NCBI GenBank assembly: GCA_030041385.1
Contig: JASHNY010000171.1
Coordinates: 60,882-124,881 of the forward strand
DNA: 64,000 nucleotides
Source: Alphaproteobacteria bacterium
Lineage (GTDB): Bacteria; Pseudomonadota; Alphaproteobacteria; ATCC43930; CGMCC-115725
Reading direction: 5' to 3'
Shown: piece after piece, positions 27,796-38,874 of the stretch
Layout: the number at the start of each line of letters is the position of its first letter
Numbering within the stretch: the stretch's first letter is position 1
The notes under the pieces: model-generated
Database searches by the model: none
Told to the model about the DNA's origin: nothing
Seen by the model: the letters and a program-made list of their open reading frames with translations, nothing else
Program-made: the position numbers and the translations under genes

Positions 27796-28659
27796 ATGCA
27801 GACGCAGACCGGCCTCATCCTCGACGAGACAATTGCGGCGATCGGCGCCGTGCTCGGGCCCGAGGTCGACGGCATCACGGTCGAGCGGGCGGTGGTCGGG
27901 CTGTTTTTCACCGGCGTCAAGCTCGCCAACGGCTATGCCGGCAGCTGCGCGACGCCGATCAAGACGATCCCCGAGGCGGTGTGCTGCCCCAGCTCGGCGA
28001 TGGCGATGCCGTTCCCCGGCAAGCTCGCCGGGCGCCGGGCGATCGATGTTGCGCGGGAGGCGCTGTCCGGCCACGGCATTCGCCGCGCCGTCGGCATCGC
28101 CGCGGTCAATGCCCTGGCGGAATGCTGCTGGCAGCGCCGGCCGCATCCCGGCGTGCTGCTGCGCCCGGGGGTGGACGCGTTCGACGCGACCGATATCCGC
28201 CCCGGCCAGCGGGTCGTCGTCATCGGCGCGTTCGTCCCGTTCCTGAAGGAATTGAAGCGGCGCGGCCAGGATTTCCTGGTACTGGAGCAGGACCCCGCGA
28301 CGCTGAAGCCCGACGAGTTGCCGTTCTTCCGTCCGGCCGATGCGGCGCCTGACGTGCTGCCGACGGCCGATGTGGTGCTGGCGACGGGGGCGACCCTCGT
28401 CAACAACACGCTCGAAGACCTGCTGGCGCTGATGCGCCCCGATGCCCGCGTCACGCTCGTCGGGCCGACCGTCGGGATGCTGCCGGATGCGTTCCTGGCA
28501 CGCGGCGCGGATGTGCTCGGCTGTGTCAGGATCACCGACCCTGACGCCTTTCTCGACCTCCTCGCCGAAGGCGGCTCCGGCTACCATTTCTTCGGCCGCT
28601 CGGCGCAGAAGCTGGTGCTCGTGCGTCGCCCCGCCGGGCTTGAGGCCCGGGTCGCTTAG
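27796..28659 (+). CDS. DUF364-type (Rossmann-like) protein, possibly metal/chelate associated
   Basis: VVGLFFTGVKLANGYAGSCATPIK, IRPGQRVVVIGAFVPFLKELKRRGQDFLVLE, ADVVLATGATLVNNTLEDLL, VTLVGPTVGMLPDAFLARGADVLGC. Likely ATG at 27796. Confidence 0.75.
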   Translation: MQTQTGLILDETIAAIGAVLGPEVDGITVERAVVGLFFTGVKLANGYAGSCATPIKTIPEAVCCPSSAMAMPFPGKLAGRRAIDVAREALSGHGIRRAVGIAAVNALAECCWQRRPHPGVLLRPGVDAFDATDIRPGQRVVVIGAFVPFLKELKRRGQDFLVLEQDPATLKPDELPFFRPADAAPDVLPTADVVLATGATLVNNTLEDLLALMRPDARVTLVGPTVGMLPDAFLARGADVLGCVRITDPDAFLDLLAEGGSGYHFFGRSAQKLVLVRRPAGLEARVA

Positions 28660-28772
28660 ACCGCCGACGCAACCTCCGCTAATTCCGGTTGACCGGCCCG
28701 CGGAGTGTCCGCGCGGCGGCCGCCTCGACGCGTTTTCGTGGCGGTCGTTGCCGCGCGTTCGCGCCAACGACA

Positions 28773-28808
28773 ATTACGCAAGCAATTTGCGCAAATCATT
28801 TGTGTAAT
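28773..28808. promoter_or_regulatory. 36-bp imperfect palindrome upstream of TonB receptor gene (candidate operator)
   Basis: ATTACGCAAGCAATTTGCGCAAATCATTTGTGTAAT; 14 of 18 positions pair around centre 28790.5, with perfect core ATTTGCGCAAAT. Confidence 0.5.
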
Positions 28809-28953
28809 CCTGTAGCGGCGGCTATTCTCACGGCTTCGTCCCCCGAGCCGGTGCTCATCGCCGTGATCCGCGCTCCCCCAGCCGTCTGACCCCCGGATCG
28901 ACTTTTCGACCCGAGCCGCGGCGCTGCCTCGGGATGTTCCGAATACGGAGAAC

Positions 28954-31221
28954 ATGATGCCCAGCCCTTTTCGCACGGGCCGGCGCGCAGTGATCGCGCT
29001 CGCCCGCAGCGCCGGCGCATGCTTGCCGTTGGCAATCGCACAACCAGCCCTTGCCGCCGATCCCGGCTCGCCGGCGCCGGCCCCGGAATCGTCACAGACT
29101 CAAGCCACGGAGCCGTCCCAGACTCAGCCCACCGGATCGTCGCAGACCCAGACGCAGTCGCTCTCCCTGCCGGAGATCGACGTGATCGCGCAGGCGCTCA
29201 ACAAGGCGCGCAACAACATCGAGCCGCAAATCGGCGCCTCGACCTACGAGATGACGAACAGCGCGATCCAGGACCTGCCGCAAGGGTCGAACACGCCGAT
29301 CGACGATGCCATCCTGCAGATGCCCGGCGTCGACCAGGACAACGCCGCCAATGGCGGGCTGCACGTCCGCAATGAGCACCTAAACGTTCAATACCGCATC
29401 GACGGAGTAATCATTCCAGACGGAGTCAGCTTTTTTGGGCAGGATTTGAGCACCCGTTTCGTCGATTCGATGAAATTGATCACCGGCGCCCTGCCCGCCG
29501 AGTACGGGCTGCGCACCGCCGGCATCATCGATATTCAGAGCAAGAGCGGCCTGTTCTCGCCGGGTGGCGCACTAACCCTATCGGGCGGCAGCTACGGCAC
29601 ACTCAACCCGAGCCTCGAATACGGCGGCTCGGTTAACGGATACAATTACTACTTCTCAGGCGACTATCTTAATACCGACGAAGGCGTCAACAACGTCACG
29701 GCAAAATATAACCCGATCCACGACCACAGCGAACAAACCCATGATTTCGCCTATCTCGAAAAGATTCTCGACCCCACTGACAAAGTCGCGTTCATGGCCG
29801 GCGAGTTCAATTCGCAGTTCCAGATCCCGAACAACCCCGGCCAACCGACCCTGCCCGGCATCACCGCGATCAACGGCACGCCGGTCTCGGCGTTCACCTC
29901 GGCCAATCTGAACGAGCACCAGACCGAAGGAGCGCAGTTCGGCGCGATTTCGTTTTTGCACTCGGAAGGGCCGCTCGACTTCCAGGTGTCGCTGATCTCG
30001 AAATACAGCTTCCTGCACTACCACCCGGATTTGCTCGGCGACCTCGCCTTCAACGGCATCGGCGAAGACGCGCTGCGCACGAGCTGGGCCAACAACCTTC
30101 AGGCCGAATTCACCTACCGACTCAACCCGGCGCACACGCTGCGCGGCGGCATCCTCGTGACCGAAGAGCATGTGACCAGCGACACCAACTCGGTCGTGCT
30201 CGATCAAACCGGCACCGACGCCGCCGGCAACCCGATCTACGCGACCTCAACAACCGATATCGCGGCGAGCAGCGCCAAAACCAGCTTCACCTATAGCGCC
30301 TATGTGCAAGACGAGTGGAGGATCCTGAACAACGTCACGGCCAACTACGGCGCCCGGTTCGATGTCGTCAACGGCTATACCACGGGCAGCCAGATCAGCC
30401 CGCGGCTCAACCTGGTATGGGCCGCGACGCCGTCGACGACGGTCCACGCCGGCTACGCCAGCTATTTCACCCCGCCGCCGCAGGAACTGGTCTCGACCGA
30501 GAACCTGGCGCTTTATTCGGGCACCAGCGCCGAGCCGGCCGTCATGACGAACGGCGAGATGAAGAACGAGCGAGCGCAATATCTCGATGCCGGCGTGACG
30601 CAAGGCGTGCTGCCGGGCCTCGAGGCGGGGATCGATATCTACTACAAATACGCGCGCAATCTGATCGACGAGGGGCAGTTCGGGGCGCCCGTCGTGCTGA
30701 CCCCGTTCAATTACGATTTGGGCATCAACCAGGGCGTCGAGCTGACGACCAGCTATACGCGCGGCGCCTTCGACTTCTACGGCAATCTGGCGGTCGCCAA
30801 GCAGAAGGCCAAGGGCATCAACTCGGCGCAGTTCAATTTTACCCCGGCGGAACTCGCCTCGGCCGACAGCGAGCTCGTTAACACCGACCACAGCCAGCTC
30901 TACACCGCCTCGGGCGGTGTCGCATACACGTGGCGCGGCACGCGGTTCGCGGTCGACATGCTCGCTGGCTCGGGCCTCCGCAGCCAGCCGGCCAAGGACC
31001 TTGAGTACAACGGCGAAACCGTGCCCTCTTACGAACAGGTCAATTTCAGCGTCACACACCGCTTTCGCAACGCCCTCGGCGGCCCGATAACGGTGCGGCT
31101 CACCGTCGTCAACATGTTCGACGAGGTCTACCTGCTGCGCAGCCAGACCGGGGTCGGCGTCTTTGCCAACCAGTACGGGCCGCGGCTGTCCGCGTTCCTG
31201 ACCCTCGCCAAGGAATTTTGA
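28954..31221 (+). CDS. TonB-dependent outer membrane receptor
   Basis: Signal peptide; plug region ([41 protein letters not shown]); [33 protein letters not shown]-terminal barrel ending in ...LTLAKEF. Confidence 0.93.
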   Translation: MMPSPFRTGRRAVIALARSAGACLPLAIAQPALAADPGSPAPAPESSQTQATEPSQTQPTGSSQTQTQSLSLPEIDVIAQALNKARNNIEPQIGASTYEMTNSAIQDLPQGSNTPIDDAILQMPGVDQDNAANGGLHVRNEHLNVQYRIDGVIIPDGVSFFGQDLSTRFVDSMKLITGALPAEYGLRTAGIIDIQSKSGLFSPGGALTLSGGSYGTLNPSLEYGGSVNGYNYYFSGDYLNTDEGVNNVTAKYNPIHDHSEQTHDFAYLEKILDPTDKVAFMAGEFNSQFQIPNNPGQPTLPGITAINGTPVSAFTSANLNEHQTEGAQFGAISFLHSEGPLDFQVSLISKYSFLHYHPDLLGDLAFNGIGEDALRTSWANNLQAEFTYRLNPAHTLRGGILVTEEHVTSDTNSVVLDQTGTDAAGNPIYATSTTDIAASSAKTSFTYSAYVQDEWRILNNVTANYGARFDVVNGYTTGSQISPRLNLVWAATPSTTVHAGYASYFTPPPQELVSTENLALYSGTSAEPAVMTNGEMKNERAQYLDAGVTQGVLPGLEAGIDIYYKYARNLIDEGQFGAPVVLTPFNYDLGINQGVELTTSYTRGAFDFYGNLAVAKQKAKGINSAQFNFTPAELASADSELVNTDHSQLYTASGGVAYTWRGTRFAVDMLAGSGLRSQPAKDLEYNGETVPSYEQVNFSVTHRFRNALGGPITVRLTVVNMFDEVYLLRSQTGVGVFANQYGPRLSAFLTLAKEF

Positions 31222-31276
31222 CCGCGGCGCCATCGCTACTGGCGCCGCGCGCGGTTGCCCGTATTATCCGCGCACG

Positions 31277-32266
31277 ATGACGGCCATACCCGTGCCTGCC
31301 GAAGCAGCCGCGACCGCGCCCCGTTTCTGGTCGCGGGACGAGGTGGCGGCGCTGTTCGCCCTTCCCTTCCCCGACCTGATCTTTCGGGCACAGACGGTCC
31401 ACCGCCGCCATTTCGATCCGTGCGCGGTGCAGGTATCGACCTTGCTGTCGATCAAGACCGGCGGTTGCCCGGAAGATTGCGCCTATTGCCCGCAAAGCCT
31501 GCATTACGAAACCGGAATCGCTGCCGGCAAGCTGATGGCGCTCGACGAGGTGTTGAGCGCGGCGCGGGCGGCGAAGGCGAACGGCGCCAGCCGCTTCTGC
31601 ATGGGCGCGGCGTGGCGGGCGCCGAACGATCGCGACCTCGACCGCGTCTGCGCGATGGTCGCCGGGGTCAAGGCGCTCGGCCTTGAAAGCTGTGCCACGC
31701 TCGGCATGCTGTCGGCGGTGCAGGCGGCGCGGCTCAAGGAAGCGGGCCTCGACTACTACAACCACAACCTCGACACCTCGCCCGAGTTCTACGGGGAGAT
31801 CATTACCACCCGCGATTACCGGGACCGGCTCGACACGCTTGGCCATGTGCGCGACGCCGGCATCCATGTCTGCTGCGGCGGGATCATCGGCATGGGCGAA
31901 AGCCGCGAGGACCGAATCGGGTTGATCGCCGCGCTCGCCAGCCTGCCGGAGCCGCCGGAGAGCGTGCCGATCAATTTCCTGGTGCAGGTGGAGGGAACGC
32001 CGCTCGCCGGCACAGGGCGGCTCGACCCGTTCGAGTTCGTGCGCACGGTCGCCGCCGCGCGCATCGCCATGCCGCGCTCGGTGGTGCGGCTTTCCGCCGG
32101 GCGCGAGGAGATGAGCGACGAGTTGCAGGCCTTGTGCTTTCTCGCCGGGGCCAACTCGATCTTTGCCGGCGACCGGCTGTTGACCACGGCGAACCCCGCC
32201 GTCGAGCATGACCGCGCCCTGTTCCGCCGGCTTGGCCTCGTCGCGATGGAGGCGGATCGGGAATGA
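31277..32266 (+). CDS. bioB: Biotin synthase
   Basis: [85 protein letters not shown]. Confidence 0.96.
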   Translation: MTAIPVPAEAAATAPRFWSRDEVAALFALPFPDLIFRAQTVHRRHFDPCAVQVSTLLSIKTGGCPEDCAYCPQSLHYETGIAAGKLMALDEVLSAARAAKANGASRFCMGAAWRAPNDRDLDRVCAMVAGVKALGLESCATLGMLSAVQAARLKEAGLDYYNHNLDTSPEFYGEIITTRDYRDRLDTLGHVRDAGIHVCCGGIIGMGESREDRIGLIAALASLPEPPESVPINFLVQVEGTPLAGTGRLDPFEFVRTVAAARIAMPRSVVRLSAGREEMSDELQALCFLAGANSIFAGDRLLTTANPAVEHDRALFRRLGLVAMEADRE

Positions 32267-34626
32267 ACGATCCAGGGAAAGCGCGCGTCCCGAACGGCAT
32301 CGGCGCGCCGGTTCGCCGCAAGGAGGATTTGCGGCTGACCACGGGCCGCGGCCGCTACGTCGATGATCTCGCTCTGCCCGGCATGGTCCATGCCGTGTTC
32401 GTGCGCTCGCCGCACCCGCATGCGCGCCTCGCCGCGATCGACGCGGCGGCGGCGCTGGCGGCGCCCGGCGTTCTCGCGGTATTGACCGGGGCCGATTACC
32501 GCGCCGACGGACTCGGGCCGATCCCGCACAATGCCGGGCTGATGCGCGCGCCCGATGTTGCCGTGCGATTGAACGCCCCGCCGATCGCCACGACGCACTA
32601 CCCGCTGCCCACAGACAAAGTGCGCTATGCCGGCGAGCCGGTGGCGATCGTCGTCGCCGAAACGATCGCCGCTGCCAAGGATGCGGCCGAGCTCCTCGAC
32701 GTTTCCTACGAGCCGCTGCCGGCGGTGACCCATGTCGCCGACGCGGTGAGGCCGGGCGCGCCGCGGCTGTGGCACGAGGCGCCCGACAATCTGTGCATCG
32801 ATCTCGAAGTCGGCGACGCGGCCGCGACCGCCGCGGCTTTCGCTCGCTCCGCCCACGTCGCCCGCCTCGACACGTGGGTCCAGCGCGTCACCGGCGTGCC
32901 GATGGAACCGCGCACCAACATCGCCGAATACGACGCGGCGACCGGGCGCTACACCCTCCATACCGGCAGCGGCCGCGGCGTCGCCAAGGTGCGGCTCGAC
33001 CTCGCCCAGGTGCTTGGAGTGCCGGCGGAACAGGTGCGCTGCGTGTGCCAGGACATGGGCGGCAATTTCGGCACCCGCAATTTCTTCTATCCCGAATATG
33101 CCGTGCTCGCCTGGGCCGCGCGCCGCACCGGCCGTCCGGTCAAGTGGACCTGCGAGCGCAGCGAATCGTTTCTCAGCGACTACCAGGGCCGCGACCTCAA
33201 GGTCGAAGCCGAGTTGGCGCTCGATTCGGAGGGCCGGTTTCTCGCGGTTCGCGGCAACAACCTCAGCAATCTCGGCGGGCATGCCGCCTCGTTCGTGTCG
33301 TTGCAGAAGGGGATCGGCCTCGTCTCCAGCGTCTATGACATCCCGGCCGGGTATTTCCGTGGCCGCGGCGCCGTCACCAATACGGTCTCGACGACACCCT
33401 ACCGCAGCGCCGGCCGGCCCGAGGTGATCTTTGTCATCGAGCGCCTGATCGACATCGCCGCTGACGAGATGGGGTTCGACCCGGTCGAATTGCGCCGCCG
33501 GAACCTGATCGCGCCCGGCGCGCAGCCCTACGCCAACCCGCTCGGCATCACCTATGACAGCGGCCATTATGCCGAGGCGATGAACATGGCGCTGAAGCTG
33601 GCCGATTGGGCCGGTTTCCCGACCCGGCGCGAAGCGGCGCGGCGGCGAAGCAAATACCGCGGCATCGGCATCGCCAATTATGTCGAGATCACCAGCGGCG
33701 CGCCGCGCGAGCGCACCGAGATCACGGTGCGGCCCGACGGCCGGGTCGAACTGGTGATGGGCACGATGTCGTCGGGCCAGGGCCACGAAACCAGCTTTGC
33801 CCAGCTCGTCACCGAATGGCTCGGCGTGCCGTTCGAGTGCATCGACTACGTCGCCCACGACACCGCGCGGGTCGCGGCCGGCGGCGGCTCGCATTCCGGC
33901 CGCTCGATGAAACTGGCGACGACGATCATCGGCCAGGCGACGGACGATATCATCGCCAAGGGCCGGCGCATCGCCGGCCTGTTGTTCGAGACGAGCGAGG
34001 CCGATATCGAGTTCGCCGACGGCCGCTACCGGGTCTCCGGCACCGACCGCCAGGTCGGCATTTTCGATATCGCCCGGGCCGCAGCGACGCGGCAGGACCT
34101 GCCCGCAGAATTGCGCGGCAAGCTCGCCGCGATCTCGGACCAGATTCTGCCCGTCGCCAGCTTCCCCTATGGCGCCCAGGTCTGCGAGGTCGAGGTCGAT
34201 GCCGAGACCGGGCGGGTCGAGATCGTCGGCTACGCCGCGGTCGATGATGTCGGCCGCGCGATCAACCCGATGATATTGCATGGCCAGACCCACGGCGGCA
34301 TCGCCCAGGGGGTCGGCCAGGCCCTGCTCGAACACAGCCATTACGACGCCGAGACGGGCCAATTGCTGGCCGCCAGCTTCATGGATTACGCGATGCCGCG
34401 CGCCGACACGCTGCCGGCGCTGGCGACCGAACTCAGCGAGGTGCCGTCGCCGACCAACCGGCTCGGCGTGCGCTCCGGCGGCGAGGGCGGCACCACGCCG
34501 GCGCTCGCCGTGGTGGTCAACGCCATCGTCGATGCACTTGCCGAATTCGGCGTGCGCCATATCGAGATGCCGGCGACGCCCGAGCGGGTCTGGCGGGCGA
34601 TCCGGACGGCCGCAACACCGCGATAG
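32263..34626 (+). CDS. Xanthine dehydrogenase/CO dehydrogenase-family molybdopterin-binding large subunit
   Basis: [119 protein letters not shown] overlap with bioB. Confidence 0.93.
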   Translation: MNDPGKARVPNGIGAPVRRKEDLRLTTGRGRYVDDLALPGMVHAVFVRSPHPHARLAAIDAAAALAAPGVLAVLTGADYRADGLGPIPHNAGLMRAPDVAVRLNAPPIATTHYPLPTDKVRYAGEPVAIVVAETIAAAKDAAELLDVSYEPLPAVTHVADAVRPGAPRLWHEAPDNLCIDLEVGDAAATAAAFARSAHVARLDTWVQRVTGVPMEPRTNIAEYDAATGRYTLHTGSGRGVAKVRLDLAQVLGVPAEQVRCVCQDMGGNFGTRNFFYPEYAVLAWAARRTGRPVKWTCERSESFLSDYQGRDLKVEAELALDSEGRFLAVRGNNLSNLGGHAASFVSLQKGIGLVSSVYDIPAGYFRGRGAVTNTVSTTPYRSAGRPEVIFVIERLIDIAADEMGFDPVELRRRNLIAPGAQPYANPLGITYDSGHYAEAMNMALKLADWAGFPTRREAARRRSKYRGIGIANYVEITSGAPRERTEITVRPDGRVELVMGTMSSGQGHETSFAQLVTEWLGVPFECIDYVAHDTARVAAGGGSHSGRSMKLATTIIGQATDDIIAKGRRIAGLLFETSEADIEFADGRYRVSGTDRQVGIFDIARAAATRQDLPAELRGKLAAISDQILPVASFPYGAQVCEVEVDAETGRVEIVGYAAVDDVGRAINPMILHGQTHGGIAQGVGQALLEHSHYDAETGQLLAASFMDYAMPRADTLPALATELSEVPSPTNRLGVRSGGEGGTTPALAVVVNAIVDALAEFGVRHIEMPATPERVWRAIRTAATPR

Positions 34627-34734
34627 TGGACGCAGGCGGGAATATCTCGGCAGTGGACTCGCCCCGGCCAGTCACGCGATAAGAGGGGTCGCAACGGCGC
34701 CGCGGCGCGCCCGAGCGATTGCACCGCGATAGGC

Positions 34735-34808
34735 GGGCCCGTAGTTCAGCTGGTCAGAACGCGCCGCTCATAACGGCGTTGTCGCAGGTTCGAATCCTGC
34801 CGGGCCCA
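34735..34808 (+). tRNA. tRNA-Ile (CAT anticodon, lysidine-type); could formally be tRNA-Met
   Basis: Full cloverleaf: GGGCCCG/CGGGCCC acceptor, GTTC/GAAC D stem, CGCCG-CTCATAA-CGGCG anticodon arm, GCAGGTTCGAATCCTGC T arm. CCA is not encoded (ACCG follows). Confidence 0.92.
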
Positions 34809-34878
34809 CCGTCGCTGGAATGTACATCGCAAATTCGGGTGGCCTTTGAAGGGTTCCATGAGGCCGAACTTAATCGGT

Positions 34879-35673
34879 TCAATTAACGCCGTTTGCCGCG
34901 AAAGCGCCTTTAGCCTTTGGTGACACCAAGAACTTGATGAAGCCTTCGGCGGTATCGCGTTGCGAGGTCTTTGCCATGAGCACGGCGGTGTAGGTGAGAT
35001 AGCTTTGGAAATCGCCCGGCAGAGGACCCAGAAGCTTTATGCCGGGCGTCGTCGCAATGAGCGGTATCGTACCCGCCACCATATCGTTGTCGTGGCCCTT
35101 CAACACGGGTTCAAAAATACCAAGCGCCGAGGTGCGCACGATCTTGGGCTTGAGCGTTGCGGCGATCCCCAGTCGCTCAAGGACTTTCTCGAAGGCATTT
35201 CCCGATGCGACGTTGTTGAAGACAAGCATGTCGGCGCCGAGCAGGGTATTCTTGAACTTTTCGGGCGTCGAAATGTCGTGTGCCGGACTGTCCTTGCGGT
35301 TCCCGAGCCCGACGCCGACATGGCCGATGATCGGTCTATCGCCGGCGCTCACTCGGCCCGATTTCGTAAGTTCGCCGGCGAAGTCAGGCTGAACAATCAC
35401 GACGTCTGCCAACTCCCCGTCTTCGATCCTTTTCTTTACGACGGGCGACGGGTCGAACACCAAACTGACTTTGTTATGCGTCTGCTGGCGATAAAGATCG
35501 ACAACCTTCACCAATGCAGGCTTGAGCGGACTGTCGCTCATGACCTTGATCTCGGCCCCACGAGCGGTCGCGGTCATTGCGCAAAGCGAGCAAGCAAGAA
35601 GAACACCGAGGATGGCTCGACTTGATTGCCGTGCCGACTGACGCGACGCCGCGGCAACGTAACGAAATTTCAT
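34879..35673 (-). CDS. ModA-like extracellular solute-binding protein
   Basis: Signal peptide from MKF at 35673; AEIKVMSDSPLKPALVKVVDLYRQQTHNKVSLVFDPSPVVKKRIEDGELADVVIVQPDF; ends SPKAKGAFAANGVN. Confidence 0.78.
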   Translation of the reverse strand: MKFRYVAAASRQSARQSSRAILGVLLACSLCAMTATARGAEIKVMSDSPLKPALVKVVDLYRQQTHNKVSLVFDPSPVVKKRIEDGELADVVIVQPDFAGELTKSGRVSAGDRPIIGHVGVGLGNRKDSPAHDISTPEKFKNTLLGADMLVFNNVASGNAFEKVLERLGIAATLKPKIVRTSALGIFEPVLKGHDNDMVAGTIPLIATTPGIKLLGPLPGDFQSYLTYTAVLMAKTSQRDTAEGFIKFLVSPKAKGAFAANGVN

Positions 35674-35777
35674 GGATGTCTCCCTTCGCTCAGTCGGAAC
35701 ACATGCCATTTCCGGCGAAACTTACGAGCCATTTCCCGCCGATAGCGTTCGATGCGTCCAATATAAAATTACGCTGG

Positions 35778-35800
35778 TTATGCATGCCGATCCGGCATAA
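35778..35800. promoter_or_regulatory. Candidate LysR operator between lysR and modA-like genes
   Basis: TTATGC-N11-GCATAA (35778-35800) overlapping perfect palindrome ATGCCGATCCGGCAT (35784-35798), 10 bp before the lysR ATG. Confidence 0.5.
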
Positions 35801-35809
35801 GAAAACTGC

Positions 35810-36745
35810 ATGGACCTGCGGCGAGTGCGGACATTTGTCACCGTGGCTCAGCTGGGAACCGTCTCAAAGGCGGCGCAGCAGTTGCACATTGCGCAGCCGG
35901 CATTATCCCGCCAAATCAGCGACCTCGAACGCGAACTCGGCTTAAGACTCTTTGATCGGGTGGGGCGCCGCCTCTTGTTGACGAGCGAAGGAGAACAGTT
36001 TCTGGGGGATTGTCGCGGTCTTTTGAACTACGCGACCGCAATCAGCGAGCGCGCGCAGCTTCTCCGGACAGGTGACACAGGCACACTGATCGTAGCCGCC
36101 TCGCCGCAGCATATCGAAAGCGTGCTGTCGCAATTTCTGCACCGTTACGCGCAACGTTTTCCCAATGTCGAGGTGAAGGTCATTGAAGCCGCCGGGCACG
36201 AGAGCTTGGCGATGCTCGAACGCGGCGAGATTCACCTTGCGCAGAACTTGCTCCATGCCATCGAGCCGGACGACCCGCGTTTCGCGAGTCTGCCGTTTGG
36301 ATCGGTCGAATTGCTCGCGGCCAGCCAGCCATCGCTGGTCCTCGCCAGGGGCACAGCAATCGAGATCAGCCAGCTCACGGCGCTGCCGCTGTTGCTGCTA
36401 AATTCCGACTACATGGTCCGCCGTGCCTTCGATGCCGCCTGCAGACTCGCGGGGATCACGCCGAACATCCGACTGGCAAGCCGCGCGCCACACACCGTCT
36501 TGGCATTGGCGGAAGCCGGCCACGGGGTGGCAATCATTCCCTCGCAGCTGCAAGCCGATCGTTATCATTTGAGAATTCTCCGCATAGTTTACCGTGGCAA
36601 ACCGTTGCGCGAGCCGCTCGCCATGTTGAGCGACCGGCGCCGTCCGCTGCCGCGCTATGCTGTCGCCTACTGCGAGATGCTCCGCGAGTATGCCCGCGAG
36701 ATCTTTCCCATCACCCGTCCGTCCCGGTATCAGGCAAAGCGATGA
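35810..36745 (+). CDS. LysR family transcriptional regulator
   Basis: MDLRRVRTFVTVAQLGTVSKAAQQLHIAQPALSRQISDLERELGLRLFDRVGRRLLLTSEGE. Confidence 0.96.
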   Translation: MDLRRVRTFVTVAQLGTVSKAAQQLHIAQPALSRQISDLERELGLRLFDRVGRRLLLTSEGEQFLGDCRGLLNYATAISERAQLLRTGDTGTLIVAASPQHIESVLSQFLHRYAQRFPNVEVKVIEAAGHESLAMLERGEIHLAQNLLHAIEPDDPRFASLPFGSVELLAASQPSLVLARGTAIEISQLTALPLLLLNSDYMVRRAFDAACRLAGITPNIRLASRAPHTVLALAEAGHGVAIIPSQLQADRYHLRILRIVYRGKPLREPLAMLSDRRRPLPRYAVAYCEMLREYAREIFPITRPSRYQAKR

Positions 36746-36936
36746 GAGTTCTCATGAAGAATCTTGGTCGAGCGTGATCGTGTGTCAGCGGGATCATCGA
36801 GACGGCCATTCGGCGATCGTCCTATTCCCCGATCCGCGAGAACGGTAACACAATCATCGATCCCGCCTTTGCCCACCTACCCGACCCCACGGGCACCTTC
36901 CAAAAACGGGCGGTTGCCGCGCCGTCTGAAGGCCGG

Positions 36937-37656
36937 TCAGGAAATGAACGGATAATACCGCTCGACGGCGGCGCGCACGTTCGCGATGGTCGCCCGGCGA
37001 AGGTCCTCGGCCGCTTCGGCATCGCCGCGCCGCAATGCCGCGAGGACGGCGCGGTGGTCGTGCAGTGCGTGCTGGGTGCGGTCAGAAACCAATAGAACGC
37101 GGCGGCCATAAACGATCGTCAGGTCGTTCAGCCGCTGTAACAACTCGGTGAGGGCCGGAGAATCTGCCGTGTCCATCAGGCGGTGACGAAACTGCTCGTA
37201 GTAGTGGGAAAAGGCGTGAAGGTCCTTGCGCTCGACGATGTCCTGCATCGGCGCGCCGAACAGCTCGATCAGGGGGTCCCAGCTTTCGGGGGAAGCATTG
37301 CGCGCCGCGCGCCGGGCACACAACCCTTCGTTGACCTCGCGCATCTCGAACAGCTGCAGAATCTCCGGAAGCTCCCGTCGGCAGACAATGATGCCGCGGT
37401 TTCGCTGGCGCTCCACAAATCCAAGATGCGTCAACGCGTCGAGCGCCTCCCGCGCCGACAGTCGCGGCACTGCGAAATCGGCGGCGACGTCCCATTCGCG
37501 CAAACGCGTTCCCGGCGGGATGGCATGGCTGGCGATGCGCTCGCGCAGCCGTTGGGCGATTTCCTTGACGCCGACCCTGACGCGGGCCGGCGCAGAAAAC
37601 CGATCCCGCGTCTCGGCAGCCTCTGGGGTGCCGTCGTCGAAGGGACGGGCGGGCAT
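36937..37656 (-). CDS. GntR family (FadR/FCD) transcriptional regulator
   Basis: VKEIAQRLRERIASHAIPPGTRLREWDVAADFAVPRLSAREALDALTHLGFVERQRNRGIIV plus helical FCD-like C-terminus. Confidence 0.93.
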   Translation of the reverse strand: MPARPFDDGTPEAAETRDRFSAPARVRVGVKEIAQRLRERIASHAIPPGTRLREWDVAADFAVPRLSAREALDALTHLGFVERQRNRGIIVCRRELPEILQLFEMREVNEGLCARRAARNASPESWDPLIELFGAPMQDIVERKDLHAFSHYYEQFRHRLMDTADSPALTELLQRLNDLTIVYGRRVLLVSDRTQHALHDHRAVLAALRRGDAEAAEDLRRATIANVRAAVERYYPFIS

Positions 37657-37671
37657 AGGCCTGTTTCCCGT

Positions 37672-37700
37672 ATTATTGGCGCCAATATTGGCACCATAAT
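37672..37700. promoter_or_regulatory. Candidate GntR operator in gntR-tauD divergent region
   Basis: ATTATTGGCGCCAATATTGGCACCATAAT: perfect palindrome TTGGCGCCAA (37676-37685), near-direct repeat ATTGGC(G/A)CCA, complementary ends ATTAT/ATAAT. Confidence 0.5.
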
Positions 37701-37778
37701 CTCAGAAGATTCCGTTGACAAGCGTCAATGCCGCCGTTTAGCGTGCCGCGCCGAGATCCCAGGCTCGGGAGGAAGCTC

Positions 37779-38615
37779 ATGGCTTATCAGTCGATAGAGG
37801 TGCGTTCCCTGACCCCGACGATCGGAGCGGAAATCTTCGGCGTTGATCTCGGGGGCGCAATCAGCAATCGGCAGATCGATGAGATCCACGAAGCCCTGCT
37901 TCAACACCTGGTCATCTTTTTCCGAGACCAGAAGATGACGCCCGAGCAGCATAAGGACTTCGGTCGCCACTTTGGCAAGCTGCACATTCACCCGGCCGCA
38001 CCGAGCCTCGAAAACCATCCGGAGATCCTGGTCATCAAGGCCGACGAAAATTCGAAACGGGTAGCCGGCGAAGTGTGGCATTCCGATGTTTCATGCGATG
38101 CCGAGCCGCCCCTGGGCTCGATTCTCTATATGCATCAGCCGCCGAGCAATGGCGGCGGCGATACGATGTTCGCCAATATGTATCTGGCCTATGAGACGTT
38201 ATCGGAGCCCATGAAGCGCTTTCTCGAAGGGTTGACCGCCGTGCACGATGGCGAGCACGTCTTTCGCGGACGCTACAACTATGCCGCCAACGACCCCGGC
38301 AAGGTGTTCCCACGCTCGGAGCATCCGGTCGTCCGCACCCATCCGGAGACGGGGCGCAAGGCGCTCTACGTCAATCGCGGTTTCACCACACATATCAAGG
38401 AGCTGAACCGCAGCGAAAGCGACCCGCTGCTGGCGATGCTGAACGATCACGCGGAGACGCCGGAATTCCAGTGCCGTTTCAAATGGCAGGCGGGATCGGT
38501 GGCGTTCTGGGACAATCGTGCCGCGATCCATCATGCGGTGTGGGACTATTACCCGCTCACCCGGTTTGCCCATCGCGTGACGATTTGCGGCGACCGGCCC
38601 TTCTACAAGGCCTGA
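37779..38615 (+). CDS. TauD/TfdA family 2-oxoglutarate dioxygenase
   Basis: IEVRSLTPTIGAEIFGVDL; VIFFRDQKMTPEQHKDFGRHFG; EVWHSDVSCDAEPPLGSILY (HxD); FWDNRAAIHHAVWDYYPLTRFAHRVTI. Confidence 0.92.
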   Translation: MAYQSIEVRSLTPTIGAEIFGVDLGGAISNRQIDEIHEALLQHLVIFFRDQKMTPEQHKDFGRHFGKLHIHPAAPSLENHPEILVIKADENSKRVAGEVWHSDVSCDAEPPLGSILYMHQPPSNGGGDTMFANMYLAYETLSEPMKRFLEGLTAVHDGEHVFRGRYNYAANDPGKVFPRSEHPVVRTHPETGRKALYVNRGFTTHIKELNRSESDPLLAMLNDHAETPEFQCRFKWQAGSVAFWDNRAAIHHAVWDYYPLTRFAHRVTICGDRPFYKA

Positions 38616-38874
38616 CACGGGACGCCCTCGACATGAGCGGTATCCGATCGGATCGCCTCAATCGTCATGGCCGCCCCCGGAACGCCCGCAGGGCGGCCGT
38701 GCGGGGGTGACCCGGCCAATCTGGGACACCAGTCATGCGGGCCAACACGTTTCGCAGATGCCCGGATCAAGTCCGGGCGTGACGAAGGGTAAAGGTGTTT
38801 CAACAAAACGGGCCACGCTCTAATCGAACACAACGATCGCCGACCCTTTGAAGGGCCGGTCAGGGGGGAAAGCC

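Noticed and set aside
31816-34560. 914-aa minus-strand ORF
   Set aside because: Antisense to the clear Mo-hydroxylase large subunit and bioB.
34735-34808. tRNA as an integration site for a genomic island
   Set aside because: No integrase gene and no visible duplicated tRNA 3' end in the window.
38640-38790. Palindromic GC-rich intergenic stretch as a terminator or new element
   Set aside because: Looks like a degenerate copy of common intergenic repeats; boundaries could not be defined by eye.
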